Assembly: GCA_019423835.1 (NCBI GenBank)
Contig: JAHZAR010000020.1
Location: 5,321-13,271, forward strand
Direction of reading: 5' to 3'
DNA length: 7,951 nucleotides
Source of the DNA: Clostridiales bacterium
GTDB lineage: Bacteria; Bacillota; Clostridia; Lachnospirales; Lachnospiraceae
Position numbers and translations under genes: made by a program. Positions 1 to 5,108 of the stretch are shown piece by piece. The notes below the pieces were generated by a model, which saw nothing but the letters and a program-made list of their open reading frames with translations, made no database searches and was not told the origin of the DNA. Positions within the stretch are counted from its first letter, which is position 1, and every line of letters starts with the position of its first letter.

Positions 1-836
1 GCTTCCAGAAGAGCCTCCTCACCCTTGGGAACTGCAACTACATTTCCCTCATCATCTGTCTCAAACCAGAAATCAGAGAACTGAAGTTCCGGATAATTGG
101 CAATCATGGTCTCTCCCACAGAGGTTGCCACAGCCACTGCATCCACCTTGTCTGTCTGAAGCATCATCACGCCGTCATTGACATTGGTGATTGTCTCCAT
201 CTGCGCATCCGGAAGCTGTTCCTGCACCAGTGACTGCTGGAGTGCTCCGTTCTGGGCTGCCACCTTCTTCCCGGCAAAGCTCTCTGCCGTGTTGAGTGTA
301 TCGGCGTCCTCTGCCAGGATCAGAATTCCCTGCGTGCTGGGCTGCTCTCCTCTGTCATAGTCGTATTTATTGGAAAGGCCCATGCTCTGCGCCCTATCCT
401 CAGTATAAGAGAAGCCGGAAATCGCCATATCCACAGAACCGGAGGTAACGGCTGCCTGAACTGCTGCAAAATCCATCGCCTGAATTTCCAGTTCAACGCC
501 CAGCTTTTCTGCAATATATTTTCCAAGCTCAATGTCGCACCCCACATACTCCATCTTTCCGGAGCTGATATCCTTAAACTCAAACGGTGCAAAATCCGGG
601 CTTGTGGCCATTACAATCTTTCCTGATTCTTTAATCTTTGCAAGGCGTCCTTCCGAAGCTGCATCGGCTTTCTCTGTCTCACCTGCCGCCGCAGCGCCGG
701 CCGTCTCCCCGGCTGCCTGCGTCTCTGTCTTTGACGCTTCTGTGCCCGCTGTCTGTGAGCCGCCGGAACATGCTGTCAGAGATGCTGCCGCCACCAAACC
801 TGCTATTGTAAGAACTGCCGTATGTTTCATTTTCAT
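1..836 (-). CDS. Amino-acid ABC transporter substrate-binding lipoprotein (partial, C-terminus off window)
   Basis: This is the extracytoplasmic binding protein of a polar amino-acid ABC importer (SBP_bac_3 family), lipid-anchored outside the membrane. The frame is open from ATG 836 to the left edge, giving 278 full codons. Residues 1-23 form a lipoprotein signal peptide (MKMKH, hydrophobic stretch, lipobox L-T-A-C with Cys23). Residues 24-62 are a low-complexity Ala/Gly/Thr/Glu tether. The binding fold begins near residue 64 and shows the family landmarks SPDFAPFEF (79-87), G-x-D-I-E-L (99-104), MDFAAVQAAVTSGSVD (121-136) and ISGFSYTEDRA (139-149); Arg148 is the position that normally binds the substrate carboxylate. 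FAGKKVAAQNGA and TDKVDAVA of the second lobe follow. Cys100 sits where an aromatic residue is more usual. AGGAGG (845-850) lies 8 bases before ATG 836; an in-frame ATG at 830 is a less well-spaced alternative. Roughly the last 20-40 residues are missing. Permease and ATPase genes, if linked, lie beyond the left edge. The exact amino acid cannot be told from sequence. Confidence 0.93.
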   Translation of the reverse strand, partial: MKMKHTAVLTIAGLVAAASLTACSGGSQTAGTEASKTETQAAGETAGAAAAGETEKADAASEGRLAKIKESGKIVMATSPDFAPFEFKDISSGKMEYVGCDIELGKYIAEKLGVELEIQAMDFAAVQAAVTSGSVDMAISGFSYTEDRAQSMGLSNKYDYDRGEQPSTQGILILAEDADTLNTAESFAGKKVAAQNGALQQSLVQEQLPDAQMETITNVNDGVMMLQTDKVDAVAVATSVGETMIANYPELQFSDFWFETDDEGNVVAVPKGEEALLE

Positions 837-870
837 AATCTCGTCCTCCTCATTCTGGCAAAATTAATTT

Positions 871-913
871 TTATACATTTAAGATGCATATATATTTAAG
901 ATGTTATGTATAA
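871..913 (-). promoter_or_regulatory. Candidate operator at the SBP promoter and start site
   Basis: An 8-base inverted repeat, TTATACAT (871-878) and ATGTATAA (906-913), encloses two perfect 10-base direct repeats of ATTTAAGATG (877-886 and 894-903), offset by 17 bases. The right arm overlaps the -10 box and the right direct repeat overlaps the predicted start site, a position where a bound protein would block transcription. No known regulator motif was recognised, and the stretch is AT-rich, which raises the chance of accidental repeats. Confidence 0.4.
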
Positions 914-938
914 TACCGCTTAAAACAGGATTTGTCAA
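910..938 (-). promoter_or_regulatory. Sigma-A type promoter of the SBP gene
   Basis: On the minus strand there is a perfect -35 box TTGACA (933-938), a 17-base spacer, and a -10 box TATTAT (910-915, one mismatch to TATAAT). Transcription should start near 903, leaving a 5' leader of about 67 bases before the ATG at 836. It lies downstream of the VOC terminator, so the SBP gene is probably an independent transcription unit. Confidence 0.8.
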
Positions 939-1034
939 TAATAATTTTGATTTTTTTATGTATTTTTATTCATTCATTTTGTCCGTTCCCTGTCCTCATC
1001 TCCCCTTCCCGCGCCTCTTTATTGCGCTCCGCAA

Positions 1035-1086
1035 AAAAAGGGAGGGTTCTCAGTCACTTCCCCGTGGCAGTAAAACCTCCCTTTTT
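1035..1086 (-). terminator. Rho-independent terminator after the VOC gene
   Basis: A perfect 11-base inverted repeat, AAAAAGGGAGG (1035-1045) and CCTCCCTTTTT (1076-1086), encloses 30 bases that can form a smaller imperfect inner stem (CCAC/GTGA). Read on the minus strand, the closing arm runs into seven Ts (1033-1039). It begins 9 bases after the VOC stop codon. The A/T symmetry means it could also act on plus-strand transcription, but no plus-strand gene precedes it. Confidence 0.8.
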
Positions 1087-1094
1087 CCTCTATG

Positions 1095-1478
1095 TCACAC
1101 TGTGATCTCAATCTGATTGTCCTCAAATCCCAGCACACAGCTCTCATAATAGCCGTCGCCGGTTACTCTGGGACCGCTCAGCACCTCGTAGCCCGCCCCG
1201 GCCAGTTCTTCCGTCAGGCGGTCCACGGCCTCCCTGCTCCCGGCACTGAAAGCCAGATGGATGTAGCCGGTGCGCATCAGCCCTTTCTCCTCATCCTCCA
1301 TCTCCGGACGGTTCATAATCTCAATCCTTGCCCCGTCTCCGAAGGAGAGAAAGCAGGTCTTAAGCCCCGTCCTGGGATTGTGATACTCTCCTCCTGCCTC
1401 AGCCCCAAAGAAGCGGGTAAAAAACTCCCTGGCTTCTTCCAGATCTCTCACATATAATGCAATATGCTCCACTTTCAT
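1095..1478 (-). CDS. VOC-superfamily protein, glyoxalase I-like (127 aa)
   Basis: This is a small cytosolic metalloenzyme of the vicinal oxygen chelate fold, with two beta-alpha-beta-beta-beta modules. All four expected metal ligands can be read: His5 (VEHIAL), Glu53 (ARIEIM), His74 (GYIHLAF) and Glu124 (NQIEITV). The positions nearly coincide with those of E. coli Ni-type glyoxalase I (His5, Glu56, His74, Glu122), and the length is similar to short clostridial glyoxalases. GDGYYESCVLGFEDN (107-121) is the usual lead-in to the last ligand. A lactoylglutathione-lyase-type or other thiol-adduct isomerase activity is plausible, but clostridia often lack glutathione and the VOC fold also serves epimerases, dioxygenases and antibiotic-resistance proteins, so the substrate is open. 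AGGAGG (1487-1492) lies 8 bases before the ATG. The gene starts 48 bases after the MATE stop with no terminator between, so co-transcription with MATE is likely. Confidence 0.9.
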   Translation of the reverse strand: MKVEHIALYVRDLEEAREFFTRFFGAEAGGEYHNPRTGLKTCFLSFGDGARIEIMNRPEMEDEEKGLMRTGYIHLAFSAGSREAVDRLTEELAGAGYEVLSGPRVTGDGYYESCVLGFEDNQIEITV

Positions 1479-1508
1479 ATCTCATTCCTCCTGATAAATC
1501 ATTTCCTT

Positions 1509-1530
1509 ATTTCATTCAGATTTCATTCAG
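1509..1530. repeat. 11-bp perfect tandem duplication at the MATE stop codon
   Basis: ATTTCATTCAG occurs twice head to tail (1509-1519 and 1520-1530). On the minus strand the unit reads CTGAATGAAAT, and the MATE stop codon TGA (1527-1529) lies in the first unit read. It looks like a slippage duplication in the short MATE-VOC spacer; no function is evident. Confidence 0.7.
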
Positions 1531-2909
1531 CTGCCCTGCTGTACATTCTTCCCTGCGCTCTCCTCAAAGCTCTTTTTCATCGTTTTCAGGCAGTGAGAGA
1601 AAGCGGGTATCAGGAAGATATCCGCAAACACCCAGGCAAGGGGGCTTCCAAAACAGGCTGCCATGTAGCCGAATACGGGAACCAGAAAAAGTCCCACCAG
1701 ACCTCTGGCAGCCATCTCAAACACACCCGCCAGAATGGCGAAGGTGCTGTAGCCCATACCCTGAATGGTAAAACGCACCACATTGACAAAGACGAGAGGA
1801 ATATAAAAGGCGCTGTTGGCTGTCAGGAACAGGGAGACGCGGCTGATTGTCTCCGTTTCCCCTGGGTCCATAAACAGAAGTGCAATCTTTCCGCTGAACA
1901 GCAGCAGCACAAGAAAGGCTGCCACGGAATAGACACAGCCGATCACAGACGCACTCTTTACTCCCTGCCTGATTCGTTCCAGCTTTCCTGCCCCCACGTT
2001 CTGTCCTGCATAGGTGGCCATGGTCCCTCCCAGGGCGTCGAACGGGCAGCAGAAAAACAGGCTGACCTTGCTTCCTGCGGCCACTGCCGCCACTGCCATG
2101 GAGCCTAAGGTATTCACAGAAGCCTGAAGGATCACACTTCCGACAGCAGTGATGGAGTACTGAAGTCCCATGGGGATTCCCATTTTGCAGAGAATCATCA
2201 TAATCCGGCCGTCCATCCTCCTCTCGTCTTTCTGAAGCCTCAGAATCTCGAAATGCTTTTTCATATAGAACAGGCAGAGGATTCCTGAGACTCCCTGGGA
2301 GATCACCGTCGCCCAGGCAGCTCCGGCGGGTCCCATTCTGAGGACAATGATCGTAAACAGATCAAGGACAATATTAATAACAGAGGACAGGAGAAGGAAA
2401 TAGACCGGTGTGCGGCTGTCTCCCAGAGAGCGGATAATTCCGGCTGTCATATTATAAAGGTAGGTCACAGGAATTCCCGCAAATATAATAAAGATATAGC
2501 TGTACGCCTGATCAATAATATCCTCCGGCGTCTGCATCCAGAGAAGGATCCGGCGGCAGAGCACACAGACTGTGACAGCCATTGCAGCGGAAAAAAACAG
2601 AGACAGCCAGGCTGCATTTGCCGCAAACTTTCTCAGTCCGCGGTAATCTCCCGCCCCGAATCTCTGGGCCACCGGAATGGCGAATCCGCTGCACACGCCG
2701 GTGCAGAAGCCAATGATCATAAAATTAATGGAGCCAGTGGAGCCGACGGCAGCCAGTGCCTTCACTCCCAGATACTTTCCCACGATAATTGTGTCTACCA
2801 TACTGTAAAACTGCTGGAACAAAAGTCCCAGAAGCATTGGAACCGCAAATCCCAGAATGAGCCTGAACGGCGAACCTGCCGTCATATCCCTGATTTCACT
2901 TTTTGCCAT
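1527..2909 (-). CDS. MATE-family efflux transporter (460 aa)
   Basis: This is an integral membrane exporter of the multi-antimicrobial extrusion family within the MOP superfamily, expected to have twelve transmembrane helices and to expel cationic drugs or metabolites using a Na+ or H+ gradient. From the preferred Met it begins MAKSEIRDMTAGSPFRLIL, then the hallmark helix FQQFYSMVDTIIVG with Asp39. Other family landmarks are GFAIPVAQRFGAGD (75-88), RSLGDSRTP (160-168), the following NIVLDLF helix, GAAWATVISQ (196-205) and AGQNVGAGK (301-309) after the midpoint. The C-terminus is hydrophilic. An in-frame ATG at 2954 would add 15 charged residues (MKSYERKTDRKEIRK) with no homology expected and no good ribosome binding site; the ATG at 2909 is preceded by AGGAAGG and starts where MATE proteins usually start. 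It lies 113 bases downstream of the SpoVB-like gene. The transported substrate cannot be predicted. Confidence 0.93.
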   Translation of the reverse strand: MAKSEIRDMTAGSPFRLILGFAVPMLLGLLFQQFYSMVDTIIVGKYLGVKALAAVGSTGSINFMIIGFCTGVCSGFAIPVAQRFGAGDYRGLRKFAANAAWLSLFFSAAMAVTVCVLCRRILLWMQTPEDIIDQAYSYIFIIFAGIPVTYLYNMTAGIIRSLGDSRTPVYFLLLSSVINIVLDLFTIIVLRMGPAGAAWATVISQGVSGILCLFYMKKHFEILRLQKDERRMDGRIMMILCKMGIPMGLQYSITAVGSVILQASVNTLGSMAVAAVAAGSKVSLFFCCPFDALGGTMATYAGQNVGAGKLERIRQGVKSASVIGCVYSVAAFLVLLLFSGKIALLFMDPGETETISRVSLFLTANSAFYIPLVFVNVVRFTIQGMGYSTFAILAGVFEMAARGLVGLFLVPVFGYMAACFGSPLAWVFADIFLIPAFSHCLKTMKKSFEESAGKNVQQGS

Positions 2910-2920
2910 TTTTCTGATTT

Positions 2921-2927
2921 CCTTCCT
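2921..2927 (-). promoter_or_regulatory. Ribosome binding site that decides the MATE start
   Basis: AGGAAGG on the minus strand lies 11 bases before ATG 2909. The upstream ATG at 2954 has only a GGGG directly abutting it, and may coincide with the transcription start of the candidate promoter at 2961-2988. This supports the shorter MATE protein. Confidence 0.55.
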
Positions 2928-2960
2928 GTCCGTTTTTCTTTCATACGATTTCATCCCCGC

Positions 2961-3004
2961 ATTCTGTACACTGCCAATCTGCTGTGAACATCATTTCTGT
3001 ACAC
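2961..3004 (-). promoter_or_regulatory. Candidate MATE promoter with paired GTGTACAGAA repeats
   Basis: On the minus strand, TTCACA (2983-2988, five of six to the -35 consensus), 16 bases, then CAGAAT (2961-2966, four of six to the -10) form a weak promoter-like pair. Two perfect 10-base direct repeats of GTGTACAGAA, each with a TGTACA palindrome, flank and overlap it at 2995-3004 and 2962-2971, offset by 33 bases (about three helical turns). TGTTCA, part of the same motif style, lies between them. This suggests repressor-controlled expression of MATE-VOC, separate from the SpoVB-like gene. No regulator gene is in view. Confidence 0.35.
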
Positions 3005-3022
3005 CTTTTCCATTCTGAGCGG

Positions 3023-4666
3023 TTATCTCATAAAGCGCAGAAGCAGCCGTCCCATGGGCATGCTCCTCAGTTCCTTCTCATTGACAGCCCCGGTGACTAC
3101 AAGCAGCCAGCCGTAGAGCAGCGCCCCGGCCATGGCTGCTGCCAGAACCCCCAAGGTATTGGAAGGCACAAAGCAGCCGATCCCCTCATAGACCAGGCGG
3201 ACTGCTGCTCCCATAACCGCAGAGCAGGCGAGAGGCAGAAGGAAGGTGGTTTTCACCTCCTGTCTGTACCGGAGTGTCCGGCCGATAGCCGCCCAGTTGA
3301 GAATGCAGACAATCAGGGCAAAGGTCACATTTCCTATTACAAGTCCGTATACTCCCCAGCTCAGACGGTCTAGCATCACATAGACAAGAACCACATGGAT
3401 GGCCAGGGAGATGGCCGAGTGGGTCACCGATTTTCTCATCTGGTCTATCCCCTGAAGCACTGCGTTCGTCACTGTGGAAAGTGAGAAAAAGATTACGGCA
3501 CAGGAGCCCAGCATCAGAAGATCCGAGGTCATTTTTCTGCCATCTCCAAACACCAGACGCATGATCGGGGAAGAGAGGGCAAACATGCCCGCCGCACAGG
3601 GGATGGCCAGAAGCATATTGAATTTGATGGTCATGTAGATTTTTTCCTTTACCTCCCTGCGACGCTTCATGACACGGGATGCCACAATGCTCGGGATCAT
3701 GGACGCCCCCAGAGAGGACGCGATAGCCACAGGCACATTGGTGAGAAGCCTGTATTTTCCGCCGTAGATTCCCAGCAGAGAGAGCCGTTCTGCCTCATCC
3801 AGTCCCTTGCCTCCCATAATGACTCCAAACATGGAATTATCCACTGAACCGCTCAGCTGGTAGACAAACTGACTCATAATAATGGGGGCAAAGGTCAGAA
3901 GCAGAAGCTTCATAATATCTCTGTAGCCGGAACCGTCCTTCCTGACATCCCCCTCTTTCTCTGCTCCCTGCGCCGCTCTCCACCAGCCTCCGGCGTTTCC
4001 ATGGGACTTTACCATCCAGCAGGCCAGAATCGCAAAGGCAGCCAGCGCTCCCACCAGAGTTCCCAGGGTTCCACCTGCGGCTCCGAAGGAGGCCGGATTT
4101 TCAGCGCCTGCATACCGGTTCATAAAATCCCAGGAGGCCCAGATACTCACGGCCGCATGTACCACCTGCTCTGCCACCTGAGATACGGAGGTGGGGATCA
4201 TATTGCCGTGGCCCTGGAAAAATCCCCGGAACACCCCCATCACAGCAAAGACGAGAATGGTGGGAGCCATCACACGGAGGGGCAGGGCACTTCCCGGACT
4301 GTTAAAAATTCCTGCGGCAATCCAGTCCGCACAGAGAATCAGAAACGCGCTCATCACTCCCCCTGCAAACACTCCCACAAAGATGCCGCAGCAAAACACG
4401 CGCCCTGCATCCCGTCTCCTTCCCTCCTGCTCCTTCTTCGCAATCAGCTTTGACACCGCCAAAGGAAGACTGTAGGACGAAAGAATCAGGCCGATATTGT
4501 AAATCTCATAGGCGGTATTATAATATCCGATTCCCTCATCTCCCAGAATCCGCGTCATGGGGATTTTGTAAAGCAGGCCTATCAGCCGCACCAGAATCCC
4601 CGCAGCCGCCAGAATACTCCCCTGGAGAAGAAAGTTTCCGCCGGCCTGTCCCTTTTTTTCACTCAT
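3023..4666 (-). CDS. SpoVB/MurJ-like oligosaccharide flippase, polysaccharide biosynthesis family (547 aa)
   Basis: This is a multi-pass membrane protein of the MOP superfamily, in the group holding Bacillus SpoVB, YkvU, YabM and YtgP (MurJ). Such proteins flip lipid-linked sugars such as lipid II for wall or spore-cortex peptidoglycan. Landmarks are RLIGLLYKIPMTRILGDEG (27-45), ending in the GDEGIGYY turn, SLPLAVSKLIAKKE (66-79), FRGFFQGHGNMIPTSVSQ (146-163) followed by AEQVV, AAGGTLGTLVGA (197-208), and NAVLQGIDQMRKS (401-413). The tail ends in a basic PMGRLLLRFMR, as in relatives. A charged loop at 222-250 separates the two helix bundles. Fourteen helices and about 540 residues match the family. 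AGGAGA (4675-4680) lies 8 bases before ATG 4666. The choice between a sporulation role (SpoVB) and a vegetative lipid II flippase (YtgP/MurJ) cannot be settled by eye, so no gene symbol is given. It is the first gene of the minus-strand block and diverges from the phosphate transporter. Confidence 0.92.
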   Translation of the reverse strand: MSEKKGQAGGNFLLQGSILAAAGILVRLIGLLYKIPMTRILGDEGIGYYNTAYEIYNIGLILSSYSLPLAVSKLIAKKEQEGRRRDAGRVFCCGIFVGVFAGGVMSAFLILCADWIAAGIFNSPGSALPLRVMAPTILVFAVMGVFRGFFQGHGNMIPTSVSQVAEQVVHAAVSIWASWDFMNRYAGAENPASFGAAGGTLGTLVGALAAFAILACWMVKSHGNAGGWWRAAQGAEKEGDVRKDGSGYRDIMKLLLLTFAPIIMSQFVYQLSGSVDNSMFGVIMGGKGLDEAERLSLLGIYGGKYRLLTNVPVAIASSLGASMIPSIVASRVMKRRREVKEKIYMTIKFNMLLAIPCAAGMFALSSPIMRLVFGDGRKMTSDLLMLGSCAVIFFSLSTVTNAVLQGIDQMRKSVTHSAISLAIHVVLVYVMLDRLSWGVYGLVIGNVTFALIVCILNWAAIGRTLRYRQEVKTTFLLPLACSAVMGAAVRLVYEGIGCFVPSNTLGVLAAAMAGALLYGWLLVVTGAVNEKELRSMPMGRLLLRFMR

Positions 4667-4790
4667 ATGTTTAATCTCCTCTGTTCATTACCAACTTTTA
4701 AAAAGCGCAAAAACCGCCCTTATTTTACTACATCTTCCATAAAATTCCTAGACTGTGTTTGAAAATTGTATATTCTCCTGCAGCCGTCCG

Positions 4791-4811
4791 TTCTGTCTCA
4801 GTCAGACAGAA
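4791..4811. repeat. 21-bp perfect dyad (8-5-8), operator-like
   Basis: TTCTGTCT (4791-4798) and AGACAGAA (4804-4811) form a perfect inverted repeat around the 5-base centre CAGTC. TCTCC (4774-4778) and GGAGA (4812-4816) could add an interrupted outer pairing. No T run follows in either direction, so it is unlikely to be a terminator. It lies upstream of both predicted promoters, and its size fits the site of a dimeric regulator. Confidence 0.45.
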
Positions 4812-4925
4812 GGAGATGCAGCCGCCATGTTCCGGACAGTTTCCCTCACTTTACCGGGCAATTATCAGTTAATTCATCTCCAAATGGTTTAAAATTAATA
4901 CTTCGTAAATTTTTTAAAATTTTTC

Positions 4926-4954
4926 TTGTCTTTCAGGCTGTTTTTTCATATGAT
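4926..4954 (+). promoter_or_regulatory. Candidate promoter of the Na/Pi transporter
   Basis: TTGTCT (4926-4931, four of six to TTGACA), a 17-base spacer, and TATGAT (4949-4954, five of six to TATAAT) form a plausible sigma-A promoter. It is preceded by an A/T-rich tract at about 4886-4925 that could act as an UP element. The start site would be near 4961, giving a leader of about 148 bases. Confidence 0.45.
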
Positions 4955-4988
4955 TAAGTGGGTGCGTTTCGACATTTTTCCCATCCTT

Positions 4989-5012
4989 TGCAGGAAAAAT
5001 TCTGCAGTTTTT
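4989..5012 (+). other. Small hairpin with T run in the Na/Pi leader
   Basis: TGCAG (4989-4993) pairs with CTGCA (5002-5006); two further A-T pairs are possible across a bulged G. Five Ts follow at 5008-5012. The stem is short and weak for a terminator, but it lies inside the predicted leader where an attenuator would be found. Confidence 0.25.
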
Positions 5013-5090
5013 CGTTCCGGACAGACAGAGGGCCGGAGCTGCAGGGCGGTCAGAAATTCACCGGATATTTTACCATTGAATGAATATTTC

Positions 5091-5096
5091 AGGAGG
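5091..5096 (+). promoter_or_regulatory. Ribosome binding site that decides the Na/Pi start
   Basis: AGGAGG lies 12 bases before ATG 5109, slightly longer spacing than usual. Together with the protein N-terminus MNVTDLLGLLGGLALFLYGM, which is where this family normally begins, it fixes the start. The longer reading from TTG 4926 would overlap the predicted -35 box. Confidence 0.8.
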
Positions 5097-5108
5097 AAAA
5101 CAGTTATT

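Larger units (their letters stand above)
4829..5024. repeat. 11-base direct repeat pair flanking the Na/Pi promoter
   Basis: GTTCCGGACAG occurs at 4829-4839 and again at 5014-5024, 185 bases apart. The first copy is roughly 127 bases upstream of the predicted transcription start and the second about 58 bases downstream. The core TCCGGA is itself palindromic. An 8-mer CAGACAGA is also shared between the nearby dyad (4803-4810) and the second copy (5022-5029). Confidence 0.4.
4667..5108. other. 442-base divergent intergenic region
   Basis: This gene-free stretch lies between the start codons of the SpoVB-like gene (minus) and the Na/Pi transporter (plus). It contains a perfect 8-base dyad (4791-4811), an AT-rich tract (about 4886-4925), a candidate plus-strand promoter (4926-4954), an 11-base direct repeat (4829-4839 and 5014-5024), a small hairpin with a T run (4989-5012) and the transporter's ribosome binding site. 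TGCAGCCG also occurs twice (4779-4786 and 4817-4824), either side of the dyad. For the minus strand only a weak promoter is visible: TAAAAT (4722-4727) with TAGGAA 17 bases upstream (4745-4750, three of six). The open frame extending the transporter upstream to a TTG at 4926 shows no transporter-like sequence. No RNA family was recognised. Confidence 0.6.

Noticed and set aside
846..870. CodY-like box (AATTTT...GAAT) just upstream of the SBP ribosome binding site.
   Set aside because: Four mismatches to the 15-base consensus in an AT-rich leader is too weak to call.
901..1116. Small plus-strand open frame in the SBP-VOC intergenic region.
   Set aside because: It overlaps the SBP promoter and the VOC terminator, has no ribosome binding site and shows no domain.
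1464..2108. Open frame of 214 codons on the plus strand opposite the MATE gene.
   Set aside because: It is antisense to a clear MATE coding region, His/Gln-rich and domain-free, which is typical of a shadow frame.
2910..2954. MATE start at ATG 2954, adding 15 charged residues.
   Set aside because: It has no proper ribosome binding site and may lie at the transcription start; ATG 2909 has AGGAAGG and fits the family N-terminus. It is not fully excluded.
4740..4785. SigmaE-like -35 (GAATATA on the minus strand) upstream of the SpoVB-like gene.
   Set aside because: The -35 match is good, but at the expected distance the -10 matches CATACA-T in only about half its positions.
4862..4911. Possible 11-base-phased Pho-box-like hexamers upstream of the phosphate transporter (TTATCA, TTCATC, TTAATA).
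   Set aside because: Only two of five phased positions match TTAACA well, and the tract is AT-rich, so this is not better than chance.
4926..5108. N-terminal extension of the Na/Pi transporter from TTG 4926 (61 extra residues).
   Set aside because: The extension is not hydrophobic or transporter-like, the TTG coincides with a predicted -35 box, and ATG 5109 has an AGGAGG and the normal family N-terminus.
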